Shown piece after piece: positions 24,132-33,705 of a stretch of DNA of 46,848 nt. The translations under genes and the position numbers were made by a program. Source of the stretch: an uncultured Lachnospiraceae bacterium (lineage in GTDB: Bacteria > Bacillota_A > Clostridia > Lachnospirales > Lachnospiraceae). Within the stretch, counting starts at the first letter, position 1. Each line of letters starts with the position of its first letter. Under the pieces are notes generated by a model. That model saw nothing but the letters and a program-made list of their open reading frames with translations. It was not told the origin of the DNA and did not search any database. The stretch spans positions 1 through 46,848 of the forward strand of contig CADCIU010000013.1 in assembly GCA_902801585.1 (NCBI GenBank). The letters are read 5' to 3'.

Positions 24132-25613
24132 TCAGATCAGGAACTGTTCCTTCACCGCCCTATTCAGCGTCCACATTCTGTTGAAGGTATCTCCCTCGAT
24201 CTTGAAGAAATGTTCCGCCTCCGAAGGGAAGATCCTCGACGTAAAGACCGCATCGCCATCGTTGACGAATATTTCAATGGAACTGCTGTCCACAAAGATC
24301 CGCAGATGGGACAGGCCGTTCTCCAGCGGTCTCGTGCGGCTCTCACCCTCCTGCTCATTGAACCGGATCCGCATTCCGCTGCGGTCGACCGTGATCTCTT
24401 TCTTCTCCTCGCTGTAGCAAATGGACAAGCCGCCTTTTCCTGTCTCATCTGTAAACATATACAAATTGACATCGCCTTTGCGGCAGTCCAGCTCGACTTC
24501 CGCCGCGCGCGGAAGCGCATAGCAGCCGCAGTCGTTTGCCGTAAACGGCAGCTTCTCATCTCTCAGCTTCTTGAGCTCCGGAAGCGGCTGCTGGATCAGA
24601 CGCCTGCCTCTGACTGTCAGCTCTCTGGGAAGCGTCAGGCACCCTGCCCAGTCCTCCTCATCTGTCGGGTAGGAAACGTCCGGAACGCCCATCCAGGCGA
24701 TCAGGATCGCCTTATCCGCATCCTGCAGGTTATTGGCGCAGGCCGCCGCGTAGGAATCGAAGCCAAAATCCAGCACGTGGAACTGCCCGTCCGGCGTGAA
24801 GGTCAGGGTCTCCCAATCCATATTGCCGATGATGTAGCCGTTGTGGTTCTGGCTCTGCCCTCTTCCCGGAATCGTCAGATGCTGAGGGCACAAAAGCAGA
24901 ACGTCCCTGCCGCCGATGTGCTCCACAGACGGGCACTCCCACATATCGCCAAAAGATTCAAAGCCCGGTACTTTCATCTCACCAAGGAAAGTCCATCCAT
25001 GCTGCAGATCTTCTGAAGAGTAGACCAGCGCGCAGCCCCTCTTGTCCTTGGTCTGGGCGCCGATGATCATGTAATAGGTGTCGCTGCCCGGAATACGGAT
25101 GATCTTGGGATCTCTCTGATGCTCCGTGTAGTCGGGATTGGCGCCGAACAGGGGCAGCGGATATTTCTCCGGCCAGCCGTCGTTTCCAAGCCTGGCCAGG
25201 CAGGTATATGCGTGGCGGGTCCAGTCTGCGTCGCGATGATTGCCCGTGTAGTAGAGGTATATTTTGTCGTCAATAGGCATGGCGGAACCGGAATAGACGC
25301 CCTTGTTGTCATAGCCGTCCTCCTGGTCGGGAAGAAGGCAGACGCCGAGGTTCCTCCAGGTCACCAGGTCTTTGGAAATGATATGGTACCAGTGTTTGAG
25401 GCCGTGCACGGCACCCCAGGGGCACCACTGATAAAAAAGATGCCAGCGATTGTCGTGCCACACGAATCCGTTGGGATCATTCATCAAGCCGGTCACTGCC
25501 TGATTGTGAAATGTCTGGCGGTACCCGGATTTTGAGATCCGGTCATAGAGCTCCTTGAGTTCCTGCGGATCTTTCAGATAACGATATTTCTCTTCCCGTG
25601 TCCATTCTTTCAT
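24132..25613 (-). CDS. GH32 sucrose-6-phosphate hydrolase / beta-fructosidase
   Basis: A 493-residue glycoside hydrolase of family 32, hydrolysing sucrose, sucrose-6-phosphate or fructans. Three catalytic motifs are present: NDPNG (nucleophile Asp46), the RDP motif in HQRDPKII (transition-state stabiliser) and the EC motif in MWECPSVEH (acid/base). No signal peptide, so it acts in the cytoplasm. The C-terminal 150 residues form the usual beta-sandwich (CRKGDVNLYMFTDE, then VDSSSIEIFVNDGDAVFTSR). The start has GGAGGAAAATTCG. No transporter or regulator is adjacent. The gene is bounded on both sides by related palindromes. Confidence 0.93.
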   Translation of the reverse strand: MKEWTREEKYRYLKDPQELKELYDRISKSGYRQTFHNQAVTGLMNDPNGFVWHDNRWHLFYQWCPWGAVHGLKHWYHIISKDLVTWRNLGVCLLPDQEDGYDNKGVYSGSAMPIDDKIYLYYTGNHRDADWTRHAYTCLARLGNDGWPEKYPLPLFGANPDYTEHQRDPKIIRIPGSDTYYMIIGAQTKDKRGCALVYSSEDLQHGWTFLGEMKVPGFESFGDMWECPSVEHIGGRDVLLLCPQHLTIPGRGQSQNHNGYIIGNMDWETLTFTPDGQFHVLDFGFDSYAAACANNLQDADKAILIAWMGVPDVSYPTDEEDWAGCLTLPRELTVRGRRLIQQPLPELKKLRDEKLPFTANDCGCYALPRAAEVELDCRKGDVNLYMFTDETGKGGLSICYSEEKKEITVDRSGMRIRFNEQEGESRTRPLENGLSHLRIFVDSSSIEIFVNDGDAVFTSRIFPSEAEHFFKIEGDTFNRMWTLNRAVKEQFLI

Positions 25614-25705
25614 CGAATTTTCCTCCTACCCGTTTACGATCCAAAAATCCTATGATGCCGACACTGTACTGTTTATTAATTTTACTATATTTTGCCCCAC
25701 TGTGG

Positions 25706-25906
25706 GGTGACAGAGGGACGGTTCTTCTGACAACTTTTTGATCCCCGAGCCACTTGGAACATACGAAAAGATTGACAGGCCCGGAAGACGAGCATAGAAA
25801 AACTTCGCGAATTCAATGCTTGTCTTCCGGGCCTGTCAATCTCTTTGTATGTGTCAAACTGCTCGGGGAGACAAAAAGGTGTCAGAAGAACCGTCCCCCT
25901 GACACC
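25706..25906. repeat. 201-nt near-perfect palindrome, REP-like copy 2 with a second element nested inside
   Basis: Outer arms carry the core GGGACGGTTCTTCTGACA shared with copy 1 at 24047-24130, continuing through CTTTTTG and CCCCGAGC. Instead of a short loop, an inner inverted repeat (AGATTGACAGGCCCGGAAGA and flanks) extends the stem almost to position 25806. Mismatches are few and often G/A or wobble-compatible. The inner part is absent from copy 1. Confidence 0.85.
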
Positions 25907-25911
25907 ACATT

Positions 25912-26289
25912 TTAAAAGACATGTTCCCGTTCCACTCTTGCTCCGAAGGGCATGAGCGCCAGCTTGGCGATCTTGAAATACTGCTTGCCCCACGGGATCC
26001 CGATAATGGTAATGCAGAGGATCACGCCGAACAGCGCGTTGGCAAACGCCAATTCAATGCCTCCAAAGATGATCCACACCAAGTTCAGAAGAAAAGATAC
26101 CGCGCCGCTGTCGTCGTAGACGATCTCCTTACCGAACGGGTCCAGTGAAATGCTTGCAAGTTTAAAACACTGCAGACCTACCGGAATGCCAATGACGGTG
26201 ATGCACCACAGGCAGCCGGTTATGACCCAGCCCAAGGCACTGAGCAATCCTCCAAAAATCAGCCAAAGTAAATTCAATATAATTCTCAT
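25912..26289 (-). CDS. YccF family membrane protein
   Basis: A 125-residue inner-membrane protein of the YccF (DUF307) family. Two repeats, each with a hydrophobic segment followed by an IGIP motif (TVIGIPVGLQCFKLA and TIIGIPWGKQYFKIA), give an internal pseudo-symmetry. Function is unknown; some YccF genes sit near membrane-integrity genes. The start has AGGAGAATAGATC. The stop lies 6 bp from the long palindrome at 25706-25906, which probably terminates this gene. Confidence 0.9.
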   Translation of the reverse strand: MRIILNLLWLIFGGLLSALGWVITGCLWCITVIGIPVGLQCFKLASISLDPFGKEIVYDDSGAVSFLLNLVWIIFGGIELAFANALFGVILCITIIGIPWGKQYFKIAKLALMPFGARVEREHVF

Positions 26290-26406
26290 GATCTATTCTC
26301 CTGACAGCATTAAGTTCTTTAATTATCGTTTCACTTTTTAATACGACAGAGCGATCAAACTTCCACAGAAAAATTCAGCCTCGGTAATTATCGGGTTATC
26401 AACCGC

Positions 26407-27972
26407 TCATTCCAGTTCGATCGTTCCCGGAGGCTTGCTCGTCAGATCGTACAGCACGCGGTTCACACCCTTTACCTCATTTATGATGCGGTTCATACAG
26501 ATCTGCAGCACATTCCACGGTATCTCAGCCGCTTCCGCCGTCATGAAATCACTTGTCAGGACGCCTCGCAGTACAACGGCATAGTCGTAAGTCCGCCCGT
26601 CTCCCATGACGCCCACCGAGCGCATGTTGGTCAGCGCGGCAAAAAACTGCCCTTTCCCGGTGTCAATGCCGCCCTTTTCGAGCTCCTCGCGGAAAATTGC
26701 ATCCGATTCCTGCACGATTTTGACCTTCTCCGCTGTGATGTCGCCGACGATCCGAACGCCCAAACCGGGGCCGGGGAAGGGCTGTCGGAAGACCAGGCGG
26801 GCAGGAAGGCCGAGCTCGAGGCCGGTCTGTCTGACTTCATCCTTGAAGAGCATGCGCAGCGGCTCAACGATTTCCTTGAAGTCCACATGCTCCGGCAGTC
26901 CCCCCACATTGTGATGGGATTTGATCACTGCGCCGCCGCTTCCGGTCCCGCTCTCCACCACGTCAGGATAAATGGTTCCCTGCGCCAGGAAATCGACCTG
27001 CCCGATCTTCCGGGCTTCCTCCTCAAACACGCTGATGAACTCCGCTCCGATGATCTTTCTCTTCATCTCCGGGTCCGTGATCCCGGCAAGCTTTATATAA
27101 AACCTGTCCTGCGCGTTTACGCGCACGAAGTTCAGCTCAAACGGTCCTTCAGGACCAAAAACCGCTTCTACTTCGTCGCCTTCATTTTTTCTCAAAAGGC
27201 CGTGATCCACAAAGACGCAGGTGAGCTGTCTGCCGATCGCTTTCGAGAGCAGCGCCGCTGCCACAGAGGAATCCACGCCGCCCGAGAGACCGAGAAGGAC
27301 TTTGCCGTCTCCGATCTTTTTCCTCAGCTCCTCAATCGTCGACTCCACATACGAAGACATCTTCCAGCTGCCGCTGCACCCGCAGATGTCCGTCACAAAA
27401 TTGCGCAGAAGCTGCGTGCCGAACGGTGTATGGACCACCTCCGGATGAAACTGCACAGCGTAAAGTCTGCTGCCGGCAAATTCCATGGCAGCCACCGGGC
27501 AGTTGTCTGTATGTGCGATGACTTTAAAACCTCTCGGAGGTTTCGCGATAAAATCGGTATGGCTCATCCAGCAGGCAGCTTCCAGGGACGCATCCACAGC
27601 GATGCCTCCAAACAGCCGGGCTCCTGTGTTCACCCCGTCCAGCACTATTTTGGTACTGCCGTATTCACTGACAGGAGCGGTCTCCACTTTGCCGCCCAGC
27701 TTGTATGCCATCAGCTGCGCCCCGTAACAGATCCCCAGCACGGGAATCCCGAGTCCGAAGATCGCCCGGTCGCAGGTCGGTGAATCCTCAGCATATACGC
27801 TGTTCGGGCCGCCTGTCAGGATGATCCCCTTCGGATGCATGGCCAGGATCTGCGCCGGCGGCGTTGTATAGGGGTGGATCTCACAATACACATTGCACTC
27901 TCTGACTCTTCTTGCGATCAGCTGCTTATACTGGCCGCCGAAGTCCAGGACGATGATAAGCTCTTTATCCAT
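26407..27972 (-). CDS. guaA: GMP synthase (glutamine-hydrolysing)
   Basis: Converts XMP to GMP using glutamine and ATP in purine synthesis. It has both domains: an N-terminal class I amidotransferase with nucleophile Cys82 in LGICYGAQL and the His/Glu pair in QFHPEVVHT, then an ATP-PPase domain with GLSGGVDSS and the C-terminal dimer segment ending [18 protein letters not shown] (conserved in GuaA). The frame is open upstream to 28071, but the start is the ATG at 27972, preceded by AAAGGAGGACCT, giving 521 residues. It follows asnS after an intrinsic terminator. A second, single-domain ATP-PPase is at 1-498; this copy is presumably the housekeeping enzyme. Confidence 0.97.
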   Translation of the reverse strand: MDKELIIVLDFGGQYKQLIARRVRECNVYCEIHPYTTPPAQILAMHPKGIILTGGPNSVYAEDSPTCDRAIFGLGIPVLGICYGAQLMAYKLGGKVETAPVSEYGSTKIVLDGVNTGARLFGGIAVDASLEAACWMSHTDFIAKPPRGFKVIAHTDNCPVAAMEFAGSRLYAVQFHPEVVHTPFGTQLLRNFVTDICGCSGSWKMSSYVESTIEELRKKIGDGKVLLGLSGGVDSSVAAALLSKAIGRQLTCVFVDHGLLRKNEGDEVEAVFGPEGPFELNFVRVNAQDRFYIKLAGITDPEMKRKIIGAEFISVFEEEARKIGQVDFLAQGTIYPDVVESGTGSGGAVIKSHHNVGGLPEHVDFKEIVEPLRMLFKDEVRQTGLELGLPARLVFRQPFPGPGLGVRIVGDITAEKVKIVQESDAIFREELEKGGIDTGKGQFFAALTNMRSVGVMGDGRTYDYAVVLRGVLTSDFMTAEAAEIPWNVLQICMNRIINEVKGVNRVLYDLTSKPPGTIELE

Positions 27973-28005
27973 AGGTCCTCCTTTTGTGAGTTGGCCTGTA
28001 GAGGC

Positions 28006-28019
28006 GGGGGACGTCCCCC
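28006..28019. repeat. Short palindrome GGGGGACGTCCCCC
   Basis: A perfect 14-nt palindrome between the asnS terminator and guaA. It could stabilise mRNA ends or be a reduced member of the GGGACGG repeats nearby; the link is tentative. Confidence 0.35.
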
Positions 28020-28026
28020 CTGTGTT

Positions 28027-28060
28027 ATAAAAACGAGGCCGCCACGATTGTGACAGCCTC
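28027..28060 (-). terminator. Intrinsic terminator of asnS
   Basis: On the minus strand GAGGCTGTCAC pairs with GTGGCGGCCTC (two G-U pairs, loop AATC), followed by GTTTTTAT. It begins 10 bp after the asnS stop. Confidence 0.85.
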
Positions 28061-28070
28061 AGGTCGTACA

Positions 28071-29474
28071 TTACAGCTCGCAGTTGCCCACGGTTCTGGG
28101 GAAAGGCAGCACGTCTCTGATGTTGCTCATTCCGGTCAGATACATGACGCAGCGCTCGAAGCCAAGGCCGTAACCGGCATGGCGAACGCTTCCGTATTTG
28201 CGAAGGTCGAGATAGAACTGGTAGGTCTCCTTCTCCATTCCCAGCTCGTCCATGCGCTTCTCCAGCTTCTCCAGGTCATCCTCACGCTGACTGCCGCCGA
28301 TGATCTCGCCGATGCCGGGCACCAGGCAGTCCATTGCCGCGACTGTCTTGCCGTCAGGATTCTGCTTCATATAGAACGCCTTGATCTCCTTGGGATAATC
28401 TGTGACGAAAACAGGGCGCTTGAAGATCTCCTCTGTGAGGTATCTCTCATGCTCGGTCTGAAGATCGCAGCCCCAGTATACCTTGAAATCAAAGTTCTTG
28501 TTGTTCTTCTCAAGGATCTCGATCGCCTCTGTGTATGTCACATGGCCAAACTCGGAGTTCACCACATGCTCAAGGCGCTCGATCAGGCCCTTGTCCACAA
28601 ACTGATTGAAGAACTTCATCTCCTCAGGCGCATTTGCCAAAACATAGCGGATGACATACTTGAGCATCGCCTCGGCGTTCTCCATATCATCCTGCAGGTC
28701 TGCGAAGGCCATCTCGGGCTCGATCATCCAGAACTCCGCCGCGTGACGGGTCGTGTTGGATTTCTCGGCGCGGAAAGTGGGGCCGAAAGTATATACGTCT
28801 CTGAACGCAAACGCAAAGGTCTCGACATCAAGCTGACCGCTGACCGTCAGGTTCGTGGGCTTGCCGAAGAAGTCCTGGGAATAATCGACCTTGCCGTCCT
28901 CGGTGAGGGGAAGCTCATCCAAAGGAAGCGTTGTCACCTGGAACATCTCTCCCGCGCCCTCTGCATCACTGCCTGTGATGATGGGGGAGTGTACATAGAC
29001 AAAGCCTCTCTCCATGAAGAAGGAGTGGATCGCATATGCGATCAGGGAACGCACGCGATACGTCGCCGCGAAGGTGTTGGTGCGGGGACGAAGATGCGGG
29101 ATCGTTCTGAGGTACTCAAAGCTGTGGCGTTTCTTCTGCAGCGGATAATCAGATGTGGAAGCCCCCTCCAGCTCGACCTTCTCCACCTGCATCTCCAGCG
29201 GCTGCTTCGCATTCGGGGTCAGCACAATTTTGCCCGTTGCGATGATCGCCGCGCCTACATTCATCTTCGCGATCTTCGCGAAGTTCTCCAGGCTGCTGCT
29301 GTACACCAGCTGCAGGTTCTGGAAGCAGGACCCGTCTGCCAGTGCGATAAAGCCGATGGCTTTGGAGTCGCGGTTGTTGCGGATCCATCCGCCGACCGTC
29401 ACCGTCTTGTCTGCATAACTCTCTTTGTTGTCATAGAGCCCGCGTACTGTCACGAGCTGATAGTCTTGTCTCAT
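28071..29474 (-). CDS. asnS: Asparaginyl-tRNA synthetase
   Basis: A class IIb aminoacyl-tRNA synthetase charging tRNA-Asn. Residues 15-105 are the OB-fold anticodon-binding domain ([19 protein letters not shown]). The catalytic core follows with motif 2 at [20 protein letters not shown] and motif 3 at [13 protein letters not shown] near the C-terminus. The 467-residue length is normal. No T-box leader is visible in the 58-bp gap to the trigger-factor-like gene, so regulation is probably at an upstream promoter. The ribosome binding site is a weak GGGG. Confidence 0.96.
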   Translation of the reverse strand: MRQDYQLVTVRGLYDNKESYADKTVTVGGWIRNNRDSKAIGFIALADGSCFQNLQLVYSSSLENFAKIAKMNVGAAIIATGKIVLTPNAKQPLEMQVEKVELEGASTSDYPLQKKRHSFEYLRTIPHLRPRTNTFAATYRVRSLIAYAIHSFFMERGFVYVHSPIITGSDAEGAGEMFQVTTLPLDELPLTEDGKVDYSQDFFGKPTNLTVSGQLDVETFAFAFRDVYTFGPTFRAEKSNTTRHAAEFWMIEPEMAFADLQDDMENAEAMLKYVIRYVLANAPEEMKFFNQFVDKGLIERLEHVVNSEFGHVTYTEAIEILEKNNKNFDFKVYWGCDLQTEHERYLTEEIFKRPVFVTDYPKEIKAFYMKQNPDGKTVAAMDCLVPGIGEIIGGSQREDDLEKLEKRMDELGMEKETYQFYLDLRKYGSVRHAGYGLGFERCVMYLTGMSNIRDVLPFPRTVGNCEL

Positions 29475-29532
29475 AGTCTTATTTCCCCATCTCTTTTCTA
29501 TTGTTGTCCAATATAGTGTGCAATGCAGCGTC

Positions 29533-30786
29533 TTACTGCGCCGTGTCCGCCTCTGTCTCCGCTGTCACGGCAGTGTCCGCCGTTGTGCTCTCTTCCTCGG
29601 GAGGTGCAACGACAGTCGTCTTGCTCTTAAGGAAGTCCATTGCGGCCCTCTTGTCAATGCTCTCTCTGTAAGCCTCTACGCTCTCTTTGGGAAGTTCTGC
29701 TACGGATGTGTATCCGCCGGCGCTGTTGCTTACCACTTTCTCAAGTTCCGCCTGGAAGTCCTCATCGCTCAGGCTCAGATTTTCTTTGTCTGCAACCGCT
29801 TTGATGATGATATTTTTCTTGACGTTCTCTTCCGCCAGATTACGGATATCATCCAAATAGCTCTCCTCTGTAGACATATAAGCGAGCTGCATGTATGTCT
29901 TGAGATCGATCCCGTAATTCTGCATGGCGTACATCGTTATTTCCTGGACCATGGTGGCATTGATCCTCTCGACCATCGCCTGCGGCACATCTTTCTTGAA
30001 CTTGCTCTTTTCTGCCAGCGTATTCCGGATCGCCTCTTCCAGTCTCTGCGTAAACTGGCTCTCGTTGCTCTCGATCAGGTAATTTCTCACGTAGGTGCGG
30101 AACTCATCCACTGTGCTGACGGTATTGCCGAACTCGTCCGTAATTCCGAGGCTTGCGACAAATGCGTCGTCAAGCGGCGGAACAACATATTCCTGAATGG
30201 CATTGATCGTGACGTCAAACTCGGCATCCACGCCCGCTTTTGTCGTATCGCTGTAGTTCTCCGGGAAGGTCAGTTCCAAAGTGACCGTCTCGCCGACCTT
30301 GTGATCGATCAGTCCGCTCTCAAATCCGTCAATGAACATTCCGGAGCCGATGATCAGATCATATCCCTCATCACTTCCGCCATCGAATTCCTCTCCGTCG
30401 ATCCTGCCGACATAATCTATATTGACCACGTCGCCGTCTCTGACAATGTCTCTTCCCTTAATTTCCTTCAGTTCCTTCTTGAGGTCCCTCTGGTTATCGA
30501 TCACCGCCTCGACTTCTTCATCCGTGACCTCCGCCACAGGCTGGACTTCCACGGTCAATGAAGCATAATCCGCCGGAAGCTCCACATAATCAGACGCCGT
30601 AATGCCGGACATATAGGCGGTAGGGTCATTCATCCATTCATTTTCTGCTGCCACTTCGTTTGACGGCGCCTGCGTTGTCGCAGCCGCTGCGGACTCCGTG
30701 GATTCATTGGTGCTGCTGCTGCCGCATCCCGCAAGGGCGGACGCGATCACAGCGGTCATCAAAACAGCAATGATCTTTTTTTTCAT
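29533..30786 (-). CDS. Lipoprotein trigger-factor-like peptidyl-prolyl isomerase
   Basis: A 417-residue lipoprotein: N-terminal signal with lipobox LAGC (Cys21), then a Ser/Thr/Ala linker. Residues about 105-185 are an FKBP-type isomerase domain ([35 protein letters not shown]), followed by the helical C-terminal region of trigger factor ([20 protein letters not shown], then [20 protein letters not shown]). The ribosome-binding N-terminal domain of cytoplasmic trigger factor is missing and replaced by the lipid anchor, so it should act as a foldase outside the membrane, like PrsA. The C-terminus is Thr/Ala/Glu-rich. An extended -10, TGCTAAACT (30853-30846 region), could be its promoter. Confidence 0.86.
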   Translation of the reverse strand: MKKKIIAVLMTAVIASALAGCGSSSTNESTESAAAATTQAPSNEVAAENEWMNDPTAYMSGITASDYVELPADYASLTVEVQPVAEVTDEEVEAVIDNQRDLKKELKEIKGRDIVRDGDVVNIDYVGRIDGEEFDGGSDEGYDLIIGSGMFIDGFESGLIDHKVGETVTLELTFPENYSDTTKAGVDAEFDVTINAIQEYVVPPLDDAFVASLGITDEFGNTVSTVDEFRTYVRNYLIESNESQFTQRLEEAIRNTLAEKSKFKKDVPQAMVERINATMVQEITMYAMQNYGIDLKTYMQLAYMSTEESYLDDIRNLAEENVKKNIIIKAVADKENLSLSDEDFQAELEKVVSNSAGGYTSVAELPKESVEAYRESIDKRAAMDFLKSKTTVVAPPEEESTTADTAVTAETEADTAQ

Positions 30787-30963
30787 TCCAACTTCTGCCT
30801 TTCCATTTTCTTCTATTATTTATGTTCGCCCAAAATAACTAGTACAGTTTAGCACACCGCGCCGATTCTTGAAAGCTGTAAAGGCCCTTTAAATATGAAC
30901 TTCTTATGAATTTTGTCATATTTTTTTCAAAAACTCGGTGACATTTTCTTTTTAATTCGCTTG

Positions 30964-30992
30964 TTGCCATGTATTTCATTCAATGTTAAAAT
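30964..30992 (+). promoter_or_regulatory. Promoter of the 159-residue membrane-protein gene
   Basis: TTGCCA (30964-30969) and TAAAAT (30987-30992) with a 17-bp spacer, about 33 bp before the start codon. Confidence 0.55.
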
Positions 30993-31025
30993 GCTAAGTA
31001 GCGTATTTGGTAGGAGGGTTCTGAT

Positions 31026-31505
31026 TTGAAAACTGGGACGATAGTATTACTGGTTATTCTCGCTGTATTGATTGGCGTTTTGGTGGCGCTTTATTTTTTC
31101 GGAAAGCGTCTGCAGAAGAAACAGGATGAACAGAATGAGCGCATCCAGGCCTATAAGCAGCCGGTGGTCATGCTCGTCATTGACAAGAAGAAGCTCAAAC
31201 TCAAGGAGTCCGGACTTCCCGATGAAGTGATCAGCCAGACTCCCTGGTATGCGCGCCGCTCCAAGGTGCCGATCGTCAAGGTCAAGGTCGGAAACAAGAT
31301 CATGAATCTCATCGCGGATGACAAGATCTTCGATATGATCCCGATCAAGAAACAGGTGAAAGCCATGGTCAGCGGTATTTACATTGTAGAAGTCAAGGGT
31401 ATGCGCGGTCAGAAACTGGTGACTGATACAAATGTGAAGAAGAGCTGGTTCCGCAGACAGATGGACAAGCTGCAGGAGAAGGCAGGCGCCAAGCCGGTCA
31501 AATAA
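31026..31505 (+). CDS. Hypothetical membrane-anchored protein
   Basis: A 159-residue protein with one membrane helix (residues 5-25, VLLVILAVLIGVLVALYFF) and a basic cytoplasmic domain of about 130 residues with many lysines (KVPIVKVKVGNKIMNL, IPIKKQVKAMVSGIYIVEVKG). The fold appears to be alpha/beta. Similar proteins with this layout occur in Lachnospiraceae; no function is known to me. The start is TTG with AGGAGGGTT in front; no better codon exists nearby. It is monocistronic, between its own promoter and a perfect terminator, and is divergent from the foldase gene. Confidence 0.82.
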   Translation: MKTGTIVLLVILAVLIGVLVALYFFGKRLQKKQDEQNERIQAYKQPVVMLVIDKKKLKLKESGLPDEVISQTPWYARRSKVPIVKVKVGNKIMNLIADDKIFDMIPIKKQVKAMVSGIYIVEVKGMRGQKLVTDTNVKKSWFRRQMDKLQEKAGAKPVK

Positions 31506-31528
31506 AAAATAATAAAGATAACGATGAT

Positions 31529-31556
31529 AAAAAGCCGGCTGTACAGCCGGCTTTTT
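31529..31556. terminator. Perfect bidirectional terminator
   Basis: AAAAAGCCGGCTG followed by its exact reverse complement; A- and T-tracts form the ends so it can stop transcription from both the plus-strand gene and the convergent minus-strand DUF1934 gene. Confidence 0.9.
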
Positions 31557-31613
31557 AATCACATCCAATCATATACAATCACATCATATAATCACATCAT
31601 ATTCGCCGATCAT

Positions 31614-32039
31614 TTACGTCAAAGGCTCCGCCTTGACCGTCACCGCGCACTCCACGGGATCCGCGCCCATAAGAACCATTCTGTAGCGGATCCTCGCATG
31701 CAGGTTTTCCCCCATCCGCCTGACCGCGATCTTCCTGGTAAAGGTCGTAAGCGGGATCGACCCGTAAGGCGTCTCATACATGCAGTCCTGCTCTTTACAA
31801 GGCACGAATCGCATATTCGTGCTGACCGCGCCCCTTCTTCTTATGCTGCAGGAGCTCTCCGAAAGCTCCATCACGGACTCCGTGACCGCTCCGTTCTCCG
31901 GATCCCGTTCACTGTAGGTAAAAATGTGCCGCCCTTCGAATTGATCATATACAGCCCGGCAGCTTGTCCGGCTGCGGTCCCTGCTTCCGTCCGGGCCTGT
32001 CTGCTCACCAGTTACCGTGAGCCATACTTCTGCACTCAA
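31614..32039 (-). CDS. DUF1934 (YwiB-type) beta-barrel protein
   Basis: A 141-residue protein of the DUF1934/YwiB family, a small lipocalin-like beta barrel of unknown ligand. Typical phrases are VWLTVTGEQTG at the N-terminus, HIFTYSERDPENGAVTESV, a MRFVPCKEQ strand and YETPYGSIPLTTFT. It starts with TTG at 32039, overlapping the gntR stop as TTGA; a GCGGAG site lies 9 nt ahead. Translation is therefore coupled to gntR. It ends an operon that begins with plsC or pyrK. Confidence 0.82.
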   Translation of the reverse strand: MSAEVWLTVTGEQTGPDGSRDRSRTSCRAVYDQFEGRHIFTYSERDPENGAVTESVMELSESSCSIRRRGAVSTNMRFVPCKEQDCMYETPYGSIPLTTFTRKIAVRRMGENLHARIRYRMVLMGADPVECAVTVKAEPLT

Positions 32040-32776
32040 TTCTCTGTTCTCCGCTTTTGGTCTGTCTGAGAGTCCGCAGTCTTCTTTTCATCCATAAGGT
32101 GCTCTCTGATGTAATTCCACTGCCGTTCAATGTGGCTGCCTGCAGCTTTCTCAGCCCCTTCTCTGTTGCCGTTATAGATCGCGCGGAAGATCTCGCTGTG
32201 CTCCATGATCAGATGCTCATAATGCCCGTCCTCCTGAATAAACTCATACCGATACCGATAAATATTATCGGCAAGTCCCTTCAGAATTCCGCGCAGCTTT
32301 TCGTTCTTGGCAGCCTTGAGGATCAAATCGTGGAAACGGACGTCTGCCTCCGCGATCTCGAGACTGTCTCCCTGCGCGGTACTCCTGATAAAGTCGTTGC
32401 AGGCGTCGCGAAGCTGGTTCTTCTCCTCCTCCGTGATCCTCTCGCTGGCAAGTCCCGCACTCAGCTGTTCCAGAGCACTTCGGACTTCCATGACTTCCTG
32501 CAGATCCTCGACCGTCATTCCTGAGACCCGCGCGCCGCTTCCCGGAACGATCGTGACCAATCCCTCCAGTTCCAGTTTGCGGATCGCTTCCCTGATCGGT
32601 GTGCGGCTGGTTCCGAGCAGTTTTCCGAGTTTGATCTCTGTCAGTCTCTCTCCCGGTTTGATCTTTCCCGTCAATATTGCTTTGCGAAGCGACATAAATA
32701 CCGCATCCCGCAAAGGCATTGACTGCTGTTCTTCTGACATGGACATCCCCGTAGTCAGCAAACTATCCTGTCCCAT
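32036..32776 (-). CDS. GntR-family (FadR/FCD subfamily) regulator
   Basis: A 246-residue transcription factor. Residues 20-90 are the winged helix-turn-helix (GERLTEIKLGKLLGTSRTPI, then REAIRKLELEGLVTIVPG); residues 95-225 are the FCD effector domain with metal-ligand candidates in ADVRFHDLIL, IMEHSEIFRAI and AAGSHIERQWNYI. FCD regulators bind organic acids or sugar acids; the ligand is not evident. GGAGGGG precedes the start. It sits 41 bp after ispE, in an operon of biosynthetic genes, which is unusual for this family. Confidence 0.92.
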   Translation of the reverse strand: MGQDSLLTTGMSMSEEQQSMPLRDAVFMSLRKAILTGKIKPGERLTEIKLGKLLGTSRTPIREAIRKLELEGLVTIVPGSGARVSGMTVEDLQEVMEVRSALEQLSAGLASERITEEEKNQLRDACNDFIRSTAQGDSLEIAEADVRFHDLILKAAKNEKLRGILKGLADNIYRYRYEFIQEDGHYEHLIMEHSEIFRAIYNGNREGAEKAAGSHIERQWNYIREHLMDEKKTADSQTDQKRRTEN

Positions 32777-32817
32777 TAGACCCCTCCATTAAACCCGATA
32801 AACTAAAATCCGGCAGA

Positions 32818-33705
32818 TTAAATACGATAAACGAACTTGCACGAGATGATCGCACAATCCTCTGCGCTCTTCGACGCCGTCAGCCTTTCCGCCGCCTGAT
32901 CTGCCTGATCCTGCGTCCGGAATATCGCAAATACCGTAGGGCCGCTGCCCGTCATTCTGGAAACCAGTGCACCCTCTTTTTCCAAAAATGCCTCGATCTC
33001 ACCGATCCGAGGGTACATGGCGCCGGTCACTTCCTCGAGGACATTGCCACATTTCCCTGCCATTTCTTCAAGATCACCCCGCTCGATCGCCCGGACCTGC
33101 GCATCGATATCGGGATGCGTCACTTCTCCCAGCTGATCATACTTCTGATAGACCTCTCCGGTAGAGACGCCGACAGGCGGTTTACAGATCACAAGGCCGC
33201 ACTGCGGGGCGTCGGGAAGAACCCTGAGCACTTCTCCGATTCCTTCGGACAGCTGCGTTCCGCCTGTGACGCAGTACGGAATATCCGCTCCCAGCGTGAC
33301 ACCGATCTTCTGAAGCTCTTCGTCACCGATTTCCGGTACGAAGAGGTCCCTGACCGCTCGCAGTGCCGCTGCCGCGTCTGTACTGCCTCCGGCCATTCCC
33401 GCCGCGACCGGGATCCTCTTTTTCAGCGTGATCCTGAGATCCTTCCGAATACTGTATTTTGACTCCATTCGGCGGATCGCTTTGACGATCAGATTGTCTT
33501 CACCGAAAGGGATCTCCCCACTGTCCGATGCCAAGGTGATCTCCATAGACGGGCAGTCTCTGTCCTGTGTTTCAAAAATCAGCTCATCGCTCAGGTCGAT
33601 CGTCTGCATGACCATCTTGACGATGTGATAGCCGTTTTCCAGCCGCCCCAGGATATCCAGGCTCAGGTTGATCTTCGCGTATGCTGTCTGTATGTTTTTT
33701 CTCAT
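32818..33705 (-). CDS. ispE: 4-diphosphocytidyl-2-C-methyl-D-erythritol kinase
   Basis: A GHMP-fold kinase of the MEP isoprenoid pathway. AYAKINLSLDILGRLENGYH at the N-terminus (Lys and Asn of the substrate site) and the glycine-rich IPVAAGMAGGSTDAAAAL (residues about 98-115) are diagnostic; RMTGSGPTVFAIF is the late motif. Normal length (295 residues). Its start overlaps the pyrD stop as ATGA, with AGGAG in the pyrD tail, so it is translated in concert with dihydroorotate dehydrogenase. Confidence 0.96.
   Translation of the reverse strand: MRKNIQTAYAKINLSLDILGRLENGYHIVKMVMQTIDLSDELIFETQDRDCPSMEITLASDSGEIPFGEDNLIVKAIRRMESKYSIRKDLRITLKKRIPVAAGMAGGSTDAAAALRAVRDLFVPEIGDEELQKIGVTLGADIPYCVTGGTQLSEGIGEVLRVLPDAPQCGLVICKPPVGVSTGEVYQKYDQLGEVTHPDIDAQVRAIERGDLEEMAGKCGNVLEEVTGAMYPRIGEIEAFLEKEGALVSRMTGSGPTVFAIFRTQDQADQAAERLTASKSAEDCAIISCKFVYRI

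Noticed and set aside
28050..29516. Plus-strand frame of 488 residues opposite asnS
   Set aside because: asnS is certain on the minus strand; the plus frame is a GC-bias shadow.
29475..29532. T-box leader for asnS
   Set aside because: The gap is only 58 bp and lacks the T-box sequence.
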